DNA of 64,000 bases from Bradyrhizobium sp. Arg816 (GCF_029989365.1 NZ_JAPRAQ010000032.1:27221-91220), one strand, 5' to 3'; positions 1 to 8,572 are shown, counted from the stretch's first letter. Made by a program: numbers and translations. Notes: generated from the sequence alone by a model not told the origin.

Positions 1-576
1 GCGAGCGAATTCCGCTACGGCGGCCGTCCCCTCGCTTCGCTTCAGGGCCTGGATGAGGCCGGCCGTGTCATCTACGTCGGAACTCTCAACAAGGCGCTCT
101 TCCCGGGACTGCGGCTTGGCTACGCCGTGCTACCACACCCGCTGGTGCGGAATTTCGTTGCCGCGCGCTATCTGATCGACCGTCAACCGTCGAGCCTCTG
201 CCAGTCCGTTGCTGCGGCCTTCATGGAAGAGGGGCATTTCGCAGCCCACATCCGCAGAATGCGGGAAGTGTACCGCCGCCAGCGCGATACCCTCGTTGCG
301 GCACTGAGGCGGCGCCTGGGCGACCATTTGTCGGTCGAGCCGCCGGACCAGGGCATGCACCTGGTTGCCTACACGCGACGGGGACTTTCCGATGTGAAGA
401 TCGAACGGGCCGCTCGCGACCACGGCGTCACCGTTCGCGCGATGAGCCGCCACTATATCGAGGCGCCGGCACAGTCGGCGCTGATGCTGGGCTTTAGCGG
501 CTACCCGCAGCAGACCATTGCACCGGCGGTTGCCCGACTGGCGCGGGCTATCGCCGCTGATTGCGTACCGGACTAG
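1..576 (+). CDS. MocR/PdxR-type GntR-aminotransferase regulator, C-terminal part
   Basis: The frame is open from the first base, so the N-terminus (winged helix and start of the aminotransferase fold) lies outside the window. The visible 191 residues match the fold-type I aminotransferase domain of MocR regulators: an SEFRYGGRPL segment, then VGTLNKALFPGLRLGY, in which the Lys is the expected PLP-binding residue, and a C-terminal small domain. Such proteins bind DNA through the missing GntR domain and sense PLP or an amino-compound. The stop codon lies in a CTAG palindrome shared with the stop of the convergent MFS gene (4-bp overlap). The target cannot be told from this part. Confidence 0.88.
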   Translation, partial: ASEFRYGGRPLASLQGLDEAGRVIYVGTLNKALFPGLRLGYAVLPHPLVRNFVAARYLIDRQPSSLCQSVAAAFMEEGHFAAHIRRMREVYRRQRDTLVAALRRRLGDHLSVEPPDQGMHLVAYTRRGLSDVKIERAARDHGVTVRAMSRHYIEAPAQSALMLGFSGYPQQTIAPAVARLARAIAADCVPD

Positions 577-1817
577 CACCGCGCCGGCACTTCGTCCCCC
601 ACCATGGCCGGCTGCCGATCCAGCGCCACGGCGGGAGAGAGCCAGGTCACAAGTGCCTGCACGCCGAACACGGCGGCTGCGAGATACAGGCACGCCTCCG
701 CGCTCCAGAGGCCGCCGACGATCGCGCCCAGCGCCGAGCCGAGCGGGCGGGCGCCGTAGCTCATGATGTTGATGGCGGAGACGCGTCCGAGCAGGCGCGG
801 CGGCGTCACGGACTGACGCAGGGTCGTGGTCGAAATCACCCACAGGATCGGCCCGACGCCGAGCAGGAAGAAGCTCAAGGCCGCGAGCCAGGGCGAGGGG
901 ACCAGCACCGTCAGCGCCATCACCACCGCGGCGACGAAACCCGTGACCGGGCCAAGGCCGACCACCGTGCCGAAGGCGATGCGCTTCATCACGCGCGTGG
1001 CGAACAGCGCGCCGATCACCATGCCGACGCCGTACATCGTCAGCACGGTGCCGACGCCTGCGGCGGTCAGGCCGAGATGGCGCACCGCATAGGGCACGAA
1101 CACGGCGATCTGGAGGAACCAGCCGGTGTTGAAGATGAACTGTGTGATGAACACCGGCCGCAGCAGCGGATGGTGGAACACGAAGGCCGCGCCCTCGCGG
1201 ATGTCCTGGAACGGATGGCGCCGCGGCGAGGGTGTCCGGGTGGGCTCGTAGATGCCGGAAAGCAGCACGACGGCGATGGCCGAGAGTGCCGCGGCAAAGC
1301 CGAAGGCCGGGCTCGCGCCCCACCAGCCGACCAGCGCGCCGCCGAGCGCAGGCCCGCTTGCAAAGGCGATGGTGCGGGCGAGCTCGATGCGGGCATTTGC
1401 CGACGGCAACAGCTCCGCGCTTACCAGCGAGGGCACCAGCGCCGGCGCCGCCACGCTGTAGACGACCGTGCCGCATACGGCGGCAAAGCCGAGCAGAGCG
1501 AGAAGCAGCAAATTGAGCGCGCCAAGTGTGAGCAACAGGACGATGGCCGCCAGCGCGACCGCGCGCAGCGCTTCGGCACCCGCCATCAGCGAGCGGCGGG
1601 AGATGCGGTCGGCGAGCAGGCCGGCTGGAATCGCGAACAGGACGAAGGGCAGGGTAAGGGCGGTCTGGAGCAGGCCGGTCTGGCCTTCCGCAACACCCAG
1701 CGTGAGCACGGCGACGATCGGGGCCGCGGCCAGCGCGATCTGCTCGGCCGATTGCGCCGCCAGGTTGGACCAGGCGAGGCGGTTGAAGGTGTCGGGGAGG
1801 CGAAGCGGGTTTGACAT
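573..1817 (-). CDS. MFS efflux transporter (EntS/MFS_3-like)
   Basis: A 414-residue inner-membrane protein with about 12 hydrophobic segments. It has the MFS loop motif GLLADRISRRSLM after the second segment and a long cytoplasmic loop near the middle (EPTRTPSPRRHPFQDI). The second half contains GRVSAINIMSYGARPLGSALG, typical of the EntS-like exporter branch. I chose the ATG at 1817 (MSNPLRLPDTFNRLAW), where similarity to the family begins, over an in-frame start 36 codons upstream that would add a Pro/Gly/Arg-rich leader. It is probably a proton-driven exporter; the substrate is unknown. The gene is convergent with the MocR-type gene and divergent from mntH. Confidence 0.88.
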   Translation of the reverse strand: MSNPLRLPDTFNRLAWSNLAAQSAEQIALAAAPIVAVLTLGVAEGQTGLLQTALTLPFVLFAIPAGLLADRISRRSLMAGAEALRAVALAAIVLLLTLGALNLLLLALLGFAAVCGTVVYSVAAPALVPSLVSAELLPSANARIELARTIAFASGPALGGALVGWWGASPAFGFAAALSAIAVVLLSGIYEPTRTPSPRRHPFQDIREGAAFVFHHPLLRPVFITQFIFNTGWFLQIAVFVPYAVRHLGLTAAGVGTVLTMYGVGMVIGALFATRVMKRIAFGTVVGLGPVTGFVAAVVMALTVLVPSPWLAALSFFLLGVGPILWVISTTTLRQSVTPPRLLGRVSAINIMSYGARPLGSALGAIVGGLWSAEACLYLAAAVFGVQALVTWLSPAVALDRQPAMVGDEVPARC

Positions 1818-1934
1818 GGCGCATTTCCTGCAAAGTCGCGTTGGCGCCAGTATCCGCCCCCGAGGACCGCCAAACCCACCCGCTTCCCGACAGGGCGGCG
1901 GATAACCGCCGCGCCGGGAACTCACGCGGCTAGA

Positions 1935-1960
1935 TGCAGTTGCAAATGAGTTGCAATAAG
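1935..1960. promoter_or_regulatory. Putative Mur/Fur-type operator upstream of mntH
   Basis: The sequence TTGCAAATGAGTTGCAATAA (1940-1959), preceded by TGCAG, contains repeated TTGCAA blocks like the Mn-responsive sites bound by the Fur homologue Mur in rhizobia. It lies 25 bp before the preferred ATG of mntH, where Mn repression would be expected. Because it would fall inside a longer reading of mntH starting at 1934, it also argues for the downstream start. The site is seen; the regulator is inferred. Confidence 0.45.
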
Positions 1961-1984
1961 CTTCGACTTCGGTATTCTGCTGCT

Positions 1985-3337
1985 ATGGATGCCCGCTCCC
2001 CCGATTTGACCCGAGATGCCGCCGGCTGGCGCACTGATGCGCCTGCTACCAAGAGCCTCGCCGAGGTGAATGCCTCCGTCGCCATCCCCACGGCGGGGGT
2101 GTGGTGGCGGCGGCTGCTCGCCTTTGTCGGCCCCGGCTATCTGGTCTCGGTCGGCTACATGGACCCCGGCAACTGGGCGACCGACCTCGCCGGTGGGTCG
2201 AGGTTCGGCTACACGCTGCTTTCGGTCATCCTGCTCTCGAATTTGATGGCGATCCTGCTCCAGTCGCTGGCGGCGCGGCTCGGCATCGTCACCGACCGCG
2301 ACCTCGCGCAGGCCTGCCGCGCGACCTATTCGCCGGCGGTGAACTTCCTGCTCTGGCTCGCCTGTGAGGCGGCGATCATCGCCTGCGATCTCGCCGAGGT
2401 CATCGGCACAGCGATTGCACTCAAACTGCTGTTCGGCATTCCCCTGATCGGCGGCGCGCTGCTTGCCGCGCTCGATGCATTCCTGCTGCTGCTCCTGATG
2501 AACCGCGGCTTTCGCTTTCTCGAAGCCTTCGTCATCGCGATGCTTGTCGTGATCGCGGTCTGCTTCGTGGTCCAGATCGTAGCCGCGGCGCCCCCGGTGG
2601 CGGAAGTCCTGCACGGTTTTATGCCGAAGACCGAGATCTTCACCAATCCGGAAATGCTCTACATCGCGATCGGCATCATCGGCGCGACCGTGATGCCGCA
2701 TAATCTCTATCTGCACTCCTCGATCGTGCAGACGCGCGCCTATGAGCGCAACGACACCGGACGGCGCGAAGCGATCAAATGGGCGACGACGGACTCGACC
2801 ATCGCCCTGATGCTGGCCCTGTTCATCAATGCCGCGATCCTCGTCGTGGCGGCCGCGACCTTCCACAAGAGCGGCCATTCCGACGTCGCCGAAATCGGCC
2901 AGGCTTTCGAGCTGTTGTCGCCGCTGCTCGGCCTCGGTATCGCCTCGACGCTATTTGCGATTGCGCTGCTCGCCTCTGGCCTGAACTCGACGGTGACCGC
3001 GACGCTCGCCGGGCAGATCGTGATGGAGGGCTTTCTCGACCTGCGCCTGCCGAGCTGGGCGCGCCGTTTGCTCACGCGAGGCATCGCCATCGTTCCGGTG
3101 ATCGTCGTCACCGCGATCTATGGCGAACGCGGCACGGCCGATCTGCTGGTGTTCAGCCAGGTCGTGCTGTCGATGCAACTGCCCTTCGCCGTCATCCCGC
3201 TGGTGCGCTTCGTCTCCGACCGCCGCAAGATGGGGAAGTTCGCGATACCGCCATACGTCGCCGCGGTCGCTTGGATCGTCGCGGGCATCATCGTGATCCT
3301 GAACGTGAAGCTGCTGGTGGACACGCTGTTCGGGTGA
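1985..3337 (+). CDS. mntH: NRAMP-family divalent metal (Mn2+/Fe2+) transporter
   Basis: A 450-residue integral membrane protein that imports Mn2+ (and Fe2+) with protons. It has the NRAMP signatures: GPGYLVSVGYMDPGNWATD around residues 48-66, whose DPGN motif coordinates the metal, and ATVMPHNLYLHSS with its Met-Pro-His in the sixth helix. About 11 hydrophobic segments follow a hydrophilic N-terminal tail. An in-frame ATG at 1934 would add 17 residues but overlaps the Mur-like operator, so the ATG at 1985 is preferred. It stands alone, divergent from the MFS gene, and is probably repressed by manganese. Confidence 0.93.
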   Translation: MDARSPDLTRDAAGWRTDAPATKSLAEVNASVAIPTAGVWWRRLLAFVGPGYLVSVGYMDPGNWATDLAGGSRFGYTLLSVILLSNLMAILLQSLAARLGIVTDRDLAQACRATYSPAVNFLLWLACEAAIIACDLAEVIGTAIALKLLFGIPLIGGALLAALDAFLLLLLMNRGFRFLEAFVIAMLVVIAVCFVVQIVAAAPPVAEVLHGFMPKTEIFTNPEMLYIAIGIIGATVMPHNLYLHSSIVQTRAYERNDTGRREAIKWATTDSTIALMLALFINAAILVVAAATFHKSGHSDVAEIGQAFELLSPLLGLGIASTLFAIALLASGLNSTVTATLAGQIVMEGFLDLRLPSWARRLLTRGIAIVPVIVVTAIYGERGTADLLVFSQVVLSMQLPFAVIPLVRFVSDRRKMGKFAIPPYVAAVAWIVAGIIVILNVKLLVDTLFG

Positions 3338-3358
3338 GTGTTCGCCCAACACACCGCC

Positions 3359-3464
3359 GTCGTCGCCCGGCTTGACCGGGCGACCCAGTATTCCAGAGAC
3401 GGTTGTGATTGAGCCTAGAAGCCGCGGCGTACTGGATGCCCCGGTCAAGGCCGGGGCATGACAG
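3359..3464. repeat. Palindromic intergenic element, family A copy 1
   Basis: A roughly 106-bp element between mntH and bpt. It has an internal hairpin (GTCGCCCGG...CCGGGCGAC), a central CCAGTATTCCAGAGAC, then AAGCCGCGGCGTACTGGAT and a second hairpin (GCCCCGG...CCGGGGC). The same core with diverged arms recurs at 17848-17949. It resembles the REP/BIME-like elements common between Bradyrhizobium genes. Lying between two gene ends, it could also act as a terminator. Confidence 0.8.
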
Positions 3465-3468
3465 CGAG

Positions 3469-4245
3469 CTAATCCTGCGGCTCTGACGTCGCGTCACCTT
3501 GCGCATCGATGCGCAGCCAGCCCGACGGCGCGAGGCGCTGCTGCGGCAGGAAGCGGGCCTTGTAGTCCATCTTCTTCGAGCCCTCGATCCAGTAGCCGAG
3601 ATAGACGTAAGGCAGCCCCTGGCGGCGGGCGCGGGCGATGTGGTCGAGGATCATGAAGGTGCCCATCGAGCGGCTGACCTGGCTCGGCTCGAAGAACGAA
3701 TAGACCATCGACAGGCCGTCGCTGAGCACGTCGGTCAGCGCCACCGCGATCAGCTCCTCGCCGCGGCCGGTGATGCCGCTGTCAGGGCCGCGCTTGCGGT
3801 ACTCGATGATGCGGGTCTCGACATGGCTGTCCTCGACCATCATGGCGTAGTCGAGCACGGTCATGTCGGCCATGCCGCCATGGCGGTGGCGGGAGTCGAG
3901 ATAGGCGCGGAACACCGAATATTGCTCGGAGGTCGGCACGGCACTGCGCTGCTCGCCGATGATGTCGGCGTTGCGCGCGATGACTTTTCGGAAGTTGCGG
4001 GAGGGGCGGAACTCGTTGGCGATCACCCTGACCGAGACGCAGGCGCGGCACTGGTCACAGGCCGGCCGGTAGGCGATCGACTGGCTGCGGCGGAACCCGC
4101 CATGGGTCAGGAGGTCGTTGAGGTCGCCCGCGCGCTCCCCCACGAGGTGCGTAAACACCTTGCGCTCGTGCCGGCCCGGCAGATACGGGCAGGGAGAGGG
4201 CGCCGTGAGGTAAAATTGGGGGGTGTCGCGCGAGTGCTGGGTCAA
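3469..4245 (-). CDS. bpt: Aspartate/glutamate leucyltransferase (N-end rule)
   Basis: A 258-residue cytoplasmic enzyme that transfers Leu from Leu-tRNA to N-terminal Asp or Glu, marking proteins for ClpS/ClpAP degradation. The full ATE/Bpt architecture is present. The N-terminal Cys cluster PACDQCRACVSVRV lies near residues 60-75 and is followed by FRPSRNFRKVIARN. The C-terminal acyltransferase part carries GEELIAVALTDVLSDGLSMVYSFF and YVYLGYWIEGSKKMDYKARF. Length agrees with the family. Translation starts at TTG with no clear Shine-Dalgarno, but the next residues (TQHSRDTPQFYLT) are the conserved N-terminus. Confidence 0.93.
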   Translation of the reverse strand: MTQHSRDTPQFYLTAPSPCPYLPGRHERKVFTHLVGERAGDLNDLLTHGGFRRSQSIAYRPACDQCRACVSVRVIANEFRPSRNFRKVIARNADIIGEQRSAVPTSEQYSVFRAYLDSRHRHGGMADMTVLDYAMMVEDSHVETRIIEYRKRGPDSGITGRGEELIAVALTDVLSDGLSMVYSFFEPSQVSRSMGTFMILDHIARARRQGLPYVYLGYWIEGSKKMDYKARFLPQQRLAPSGWLRIDAQGDATSEPQD

Positions 4246-4375
4246 GGGACGTCGTGGGCCTCCAAAGTGGGCATCAGCATCGCGCTACGAAGCCCCCCGG
4301 TCAATCGGTCTACGCGGCAGGTCAGATCAGTCAGTTTAGTCGGTCCTGGTTGATAGGTTCTTGATCATCAGGCTC

Positions 4376-4915
4376 TCAGTAGGTCCTTGCGGCCTGCGGA
4401 ACGGGCGCGCGGACGGAATTGTTGATCACGACCGTTCCCAGCACGACATCATGCAGCAGGCGCCGACGGCCGTTGAACAGCCCAACCAGCACCACGAAAG
4501 GTGTCAGGAACGAGACCGTCACCCAGAACAGCACGGCATGGGTGGCGCCGAGCACGAAATAGCCGGGCGCGCCGTACCAGGTGCGCAGCTCCAGATCCAT
4601 CAGGCGCATGCCGATCGTCGCGGACGACGGACCGCCGATGCAGGCACCGTAATAGACGATGGCCCAAACAACGGAGGCCGGCCAAGCCAGCCAGAACAGC
4701 GCCCAGCCGATGCCGAGCGTGACGATGCCAAACAGCGCGATGAAGACGTAGCCGAGGATCACGGGAACGGAGATCACGACCATGTCGATCAGGAAGGCGA
4801 ACGCCCGCCGCGTCGCCACGCCACGGAACAATTCCGGGTGCAGATAGGGATCGTAGGCGTGCGGTTGCGCAGCGCCGTCATTGCGCCAGGCATTGCCCGA
4901 GTCCGAATACGACAT
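4376..4915 (-). CDS. RDD family membrane protein
   Basis: A 179-residue protein with a hydrophilic N-terminus and three to four membrane segments. The RDD-domain hallmarks are visible: RRAFAFLIDMVVIS (Arg-x-x-Ala-x-x-x-Asp in the first helix), GGPSSATIGMRLMDLEL before the third helix and RRRLLHDVVLGTVVI near the end. The function of RDD proteins is poorly defined; some affect ion homeostasis. The ATG at 4915 is preferred because it has a GGGAGAA ribosome site; an upstream in-frame ATG would add 17 residues. It is transcribed in the same direction as hemB and about 225 bp downstream of it, so not obviously the same operon. Confidence 0.88.
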   Translation of the reverse strand: MSYSDSGNAWRNDGAAQPHAYDPYLHPELFRGVATRRAFAFLIDMVVISVPVILGYVFIALFGIVTLGIGWALFWLAWPASVVWAIVYYGACIGGPSSATIGMRLMDLELRTWYGAPGYFVLGATHAVLFWVTVSFLTPFVVLVGLFNGRRRLLHDVVLGTVVINNSVRAPVPQAARTY

Positions 4916-5140
4916 GGTCCGTTCTCCCAAGGGAAACTCCCGTGGCAGGACATGGGAACAAGCCATCCCCGTGCCAAGGGTGCGCGGGCGTCAGCAAGCC
5001 GAAATATTCCGGCAATTCGGGGGCGGCGGACCGAGCCGTGCCGCAGGGTGGCCAAAGGCGCGTGGCGCCGTGCCCACCATCGTTCCGGGATCACTGGCTG
5101 GGATAGTGGGCGCGCGCCGCTTTGCCTACCCAACGATGCC

Positions 5141-6202
5141 TTACGTTTGGCTCCGCAGCTTCTCCGCCACCTTCGGCGCAAAATAGCTGAGCACGCCGTC
5201 GGCGCCGGCGCGCTTGAACGCCAACAGGCTTTCCATCATCGCGCGCTCGCCGTCGAGCCAGCCATTGTTGGCGGCCGCTGCGATCATCGCGTATTCGCCG
5301 GAGACCTGGTAGGCGAAGGTCGGCATCGCAAAAGTGTCCTTCACGCGCCGGACCACGTCGAGATAGGGCATGCCGGGCTTCACCATCACCATGTCGGCGC
5401 CCTCGGAGATGTCGAGGTCGACCTCGCGCAGCGCTTCGTCGGTGTTGGCGCTGTCCATCTGGTAGGTGCGCTTGTCGCCGGTGAGCGTCTTGGCCGAACC
5501 GATGGCGTCGCGGAACGGGCCGTAGAAGGCGGAGGCGTATTTGGCCGCATAGGCCATGATCTGCACGTCGAGCAGACCTGAGCGGTCCAGCCCCTCGCGG
5601 ATCGCGGCGACGCGGCCGTCCATCATGTCGGAGGGCGCGATGATGTCGCAGCCGGCTTCGGCCTGGACCAGCGCCTGACGCACCAGCACCGCGACCGTCT
5701 CGTCGTTCAAGATCTTGCCGTCGGAGATCAGCCCGTCATGGCCGTGGCTGGTGAAGGGATCGAGCGCGACGTCGCAGAGGATGCCGATGTCGGGAAACTC
5801 TTTCTTGATCGCGCGCACCGCCTGGCAGACCAGGTTGTTCGGATTGGTCGCCTCGGAGCCTTCCTCGTCGCGCAGGGACGGGTCGGTGTAGGGAAACAGC
5901 GCGAGGCAGGGGATGGTGAGCTTCATGGCGCGCTCGGCCTCGCGCACGGCCTGGTCGACGCTGAGGCGATCGACGCCCGGCATCGAGGCGATCTGCTCGC
6001 GCTTGTTGTTGCCGTCGATCAGGAACAGCGGCCAGATCAAATCGTCGGTGGTGAGCACGTTCTCGCGCACCATGCGCCGGGCCCATTCGGCCTTGCGGTT
6101 GCGGCGCGGGCGGACGGTCAGATCGAGGGCAGGGGAGGCTGCAGCGCCATCCCGGCGCGAAACCTCGCGCAATTCGATCGGACGTCCGTACTTGATCGCC
6201 AT
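5141..6202 (-). CDS. hemB: Delta-aminolevulinic acid dehydratase (porphobilinogen synthase), Mg-type
   Basis: A 353-residue cytoplasmic enzyme that condenses two 5-aminolevulinate molecules to porphobilinogen for heme. Both Schiff-base lysines are in place (AYAAKYASAFYGPFRD, Lys about 221; MVMVKPGMPYLD, Lys about 275). At residues 144-157 the sequence reads DVALDPFTSHGHDG. The cysteines of zinc-dependent enzymes are replaced by Ala and Asp, as in the Mg-dependent enzyme known from Bradyrhizobium. GGAGG stands 7 nt before the ATG at 6202; the ATG immediately upstream (6205) is an alternative. Confidence 0.96.
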   Translation of the reverse strand: MAIKYGRPIELREVSRRDGAAASPALDLTVRPRRNRKAEWARRMVRENVLTTDDLIWPLFLIDGNNKREQIASMPGVDRLSVDQAVREAERAMKLTIPCLALFPYTDPSLRDEEGSEATNPNNLVCQAVRAIKKEFPDIGILCDVALDPFTSHGHDGLISDGKILNDETVAVLVRQALVQAEAGCDIIAPSDMMDGRVAAIREGLDRSGLLDVQIMAYAAKYASAFYGPFRDAIGSAKTLTGDKRTYQMDSANTDEALREVDLDISEGADMVMVKPGMPYLDVVRRVKDTFAMPTFAYQVSGEYAMIAAAANNGWLDGERAMMESLLAFKRAGADGVLSYFAPKVAEKLRSQT

Positions 6203-6340
6203 CATTCTTCCTCCGGCTGGAATTATTCTTATACCAGCTCGCATGGTTCCCGCCACCGCGGCTTGACCTGCCGCAAGGCAAAATTGAGGTCACGCGGGCA
6301 GCCGATTGATTTTGCGGGGCGAAGCAGCCAGAAGGGGACC

Positions 6341-6844
6341 ATGTCCGAAATCTCCACCCGCGATGCGGCCCGCGACGGCGCCAGTGCCAGGGACGCCGCC
6401 AGAGACAACGCCAGAGACAACGCGATGTCGGTGGCGGCGATCTCGTCAGAGCGCCCCGAGTCCGACGACAATGTCTGGACGCGCCGGCTCGTGCTGTTCC
6501 TGCGCGTGATGGCGCTGCTGTCGATTCTGAAGGGCCTCTATCACTGGGCCCAGGTCACCGGCTTCGTCGGCGGCGAGGACGAGGCGTTCGAGAACCAGTC
6601 GATGGCCTGGCAGGCCGCCACGGTCTATTTCGCCGTGATCGAGCTCGTTGCCGCGGTCGGCCTCTGGCTCGCGACGCCCTGGGGCGCGGTGGTGTGGCTG
6701 ACGACCGTGGTGTCGATGGCGGTGATCGAACTGATGTTCCCGGGCATCTACGGCGGCAGCCTGGTCGTCGTCGGCGTCGAAGCCTTCATGCTCGCCGCCT
6801 ATCTCGCACTCGCCTGGATGGCTGCGCGCGAGCGGCCGCCGTAG
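6341..6844 (+). CDS. Small membrane protein, DUF6163-like
   Basis: A 167-residue protein. The first 35 residues are hydrophilic and contain a short tandem repeat of Ala-Arg-Asp units (ARDGASARDAARDNARDNA) encoded by near-identical repeats. Four hydrophobic segments follow, with the conserved-looking stretch ILKGLYHWAQVTGF, a second helix ending GLWLATPWGAVVWL, and IELMFPGIYGG. I recognise it as a conserved rhizobial inner-membrane protein; the DUF6163 assignment is from memory and tentative. The ATG at 6341 follows GAAGGGGACC. It is divergent from hemB. Confidence 0.7.
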   Translation: MSEISTRDAARDGASARDAARDNARDNAMSVAAISSERPESDDNVWTRRLVLFLRVMALLSILKGLYHWAQVTGFVGGEDEAFENQSMAWQAATVYFAVIELVAAVGLWLATPWGAVVWLTTVVSMAVIELMFPGIYGGSLVVVGVEAFMLAAYLALAWMAARERPP

Positions 6845-6869
6845 CGCGCAGTCGATTTCAACGTACACT

Positions 6870-6997
6870 CTCTCGTGCCCCGGACGCAGCGCAGCACGTA
6901 GTGATGCGCTGCAGAGCCGGGGCCCATCACGCCGCAATTTCGCTTTTGGCTTTTCTGGGTCCCCGGATCTGCGCTTCGCTTGTCCGGGACACGAGAG
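6870..6997. repeat. Palindromic intergenic element, family C
   Basis: A 128-bp element whose ends are inverted repeats: CTCTCGTGCCCCGGAC at the left and GTCCGGGACACGAGAG at the right, with one mismatch in 16. The arms continue with GCAGCGCAGCACG and CTGCGCTTCGCTTG. It is of the kind scattered between Bradyrhizobium genes. No second copy was seen in this window. Confidence 0.78.
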
Positions 6998-7358
6998 CGG
7001 CATTTCCGAAGTCGTGGCTTGGTTGACCGCTGGTTGCCTAAAATTCGAGGTAACTTTTCATTGACTCCGTGCATCCCGCCACAGCTCTTACGCGCCCGTT
7101 TCGAAACGGGGCGGCCCTGTACTGGAATGCGACAGAGGTCGCGGACGGAGGGTGAACAGGACCTTGCGAGGGTCAACAGACGGTTGCGAAAAGCCCTTGT
7201 GACACAGGCTTAATCCGCAATTCACTGTCTTAAATTCATGATCTCTTTATTCTCTTATTTAAGCCGATCTTCAAACGCCCCTCTTAAGTTGCACCTATCA
7301 GACGGAGCACAAGTTTCGTCGAATAAGTGTCGATAAAAACGACAACAGGGGAAGTGTC
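6998..7358. other. Gene-free leader region upstream of ldtR
   Basis: This stretch carries no convincing gene. Its last 150 bp are markedly AT-rich for this genome (around 7205-7270, with runs such as TCTCTTTATTCTCTTATTT), which would suit a promoter. TGTCG-N7-CGACA (7328-7344) is a short inverted repeat 14 bp before the ldtR ATG and could be an autoregulatory site; this is inference from position and symmetry only. Confidence 0.4.
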
Positions 7359-7877
7359 ATGATGAAAGCCGTCGCAACTGCGGCAGATACCGCAGAGCGC
7401 GTCTCCGGCCAGCAGGGTTCGGTGCAGTCGCTCTATCTGGAAGCTTTGACTCTGGTGGAGCGGCTGCATCGCCGGCTCCTCGACGTCATCAAGGACGAGT
7501 TCGATCGCCGCGGCCGTGCGGACATCAACTCGGTGCAGGCGCTGCTGCTTTACAACATCGGCGACAAGGAGCTGACCGCGGGCGAGCTGCGCACGCGCGG
7601 TTACTATCTCGGCTCCAACGTCTCCTACAATCTGAAGAAGCTCGTCGAGCTCGGCTTCCTCGATCATCAGCGCTCGCGCGTCGATCGCCGCTCGGTGCGC
7701 ATCCGCTTGACCCCGCAGGGCCAGGAAGTCCGCCGCATCGTCGACTCCCTCTACCAGAAGCACGTCAAGACGGTGGAGCAGGTCGGCGGCATCTCGGGCG
7801 AGGAGTTCTCGACCCTCAACAAGTCGCTGCACCGCCTCGAGCGGTTCTGGACCGACCAGATCCTGTATCGTCTCTGA
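7359..7877 (+). CDS. ldtR: MarR-type winged-helix regulator LdtR
   Basis: A 172-residue MarR-fold DNA-binding protein. Helices of the dimer interface (SLYLEALTLVERLHRRLLDVIKDEFDRRG) precede the winged helix: TAGELRTRGYYLGSNVSYNLKKLVELGFLDHQRSRVDRRSVRIRLTPQG, where the last part is the wing with the DRR motif. The C-terminal helix pair closes the dimer. The pattern matches LdtR, described in Liberibacter and Sinorhizobium as a regulator of an L,D-transpeptidase and of osmotic stress tolerance. GGGGAAG lies before the ATG. Targets in this genome are not visible here. Confidence 0.85.
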   Translation: MMKAVATAADTAERVSGQQGSVQSLYLEALTLVERLHRRLLDVIKDEFDRRGRADINSVQALLLYNIGDKELTAGELRTRGYYLGSNVSYNLKKLVELGFLDHQRSRVDRRSVRIRLTPQGQEVRRIVDSLYQKHVKTVEQVGGISGEEFSTLNKSLHRLERFWTDQILYRL

Positions 7878-8076
7878 GTTCTTTACGACGGGACTTGGCC
7901 AAGCCGGCCCACAACAAGACCGGCAAGCCTCCCGAACGTGCCTGACCTCCCCAAGCGCGCCGGCCCGGCTCTGCCCGGACCGGTGCGTTTTGTCGTTTCG
8001 CGACTGCGAAATAATTACCCGGCCGGGCGGAACCAGTTCCCCGCACCGCAGTTGTTACTGCGGATCGGAGGATGCG

Positions 8077-8313
8077 ATGCTGGTCGAGCGCGGGCTTCAG
8101 GCAATGAACGTCGAACTCGTGAGCGATGCCTATGCCATCGCCGCGAATTATCTCCGCCGCTCCGGCGCGATTCCCGACACGCTGGTCACCAACGAACGCC
8201 TGCTCGAGATCGTCATCAAGCTGCTCCAGCACGGCGAATTCAACAAGATCAGGCTCGCCAACAAGGCCATTGGCCGGTTCGAGGCCCAGTCCGGGTCTCG
8301 CGCGGTTGCCTGA
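8077..8313 (+). CDS. Small conserved hypothetical protein (78 aa)
   Basis: A 78-residue soluble protein, largely helical and without Cys. The segment DAYAIAANYLRRSGAIPDTLVTNERLLEIVIKLLQHGEFNKIRLANKAIGRFE looks like a compact helical domain. GGAGG stands 5 nt before the ATG at 8077, which decides the start; a more upstream reading lacks a ribosome site. It is followed 37 bp later by another small ORF in the same direction, so the two are probably co-transcribed. I do not recognise a function. Confidence 0.65.
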   Translation: MLVERGLQAMNVELVSDAYAIAANYLRRSGAIPDTLVTNERLLEIVIKLLQHGEFNKIRLANKAIGRFEAQSGSRAVA

Positions 8314-8350
8314 TCAAGACTCCCAAAATTCGACAGAACCAGAGGGTGAC

Positions 8351-8572
8351 ATGGAAGCTGCCATCGACCGGATCATGCAGACCTATGACCTGCTCGCCAA
8401 TCGCACGGCGGCGGCCAGCGAGGAGGCCCGCGTCAAGGTCACGAACTACCTCAATACCCTGATGGAAGCCGGCGAGAAGGACCCCCACAGGTTGACGGTC
8501 TGCGGACTGACCTATCTGCGCCAGCTCGACGGCAGCGTGGACCCGGTGAAGGCGGGGTATACCGGGTTGTAG
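8351..8572 (+). CDS. Small conserved hypothetical protein (73 aa)
   Basis: A 73-residue predominantly helical, acidic-to-neutral protein (MEAAIDRIMQTYDLLANRT, then a KVTNYLNTLMEAGEKDPHRLTVCGLTYLRQLDG segment). AGAGGGTGAC directly before the ATG is a good ribosome site. It lies just downstream of the 78-residue ORF and upstream of glyA. No domain is recognised; reality is supported by start signal, codon use like the neighbours, and compact length. Confidence 0.62.
   Translation: MEAAIDRIMQTYDLLANRTAAASEEARVKVTNYLNTLMEAGEKDPHRLTVCGLTYLRQLDGSVDPVKAGYTGL

Noticed and set aside
130..1833. Overlapping long frames on both strands across the MFS gene
   Set aside because: Only the 573-1817 frame has membrane segments and MFS motifs; the rest are shadows of it.
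6980..7213. A small plus frame between the family C element and ldtR
   Set aside because: It begins inside the palindromic element, has no ribosome site and shows no protein-like pattern.
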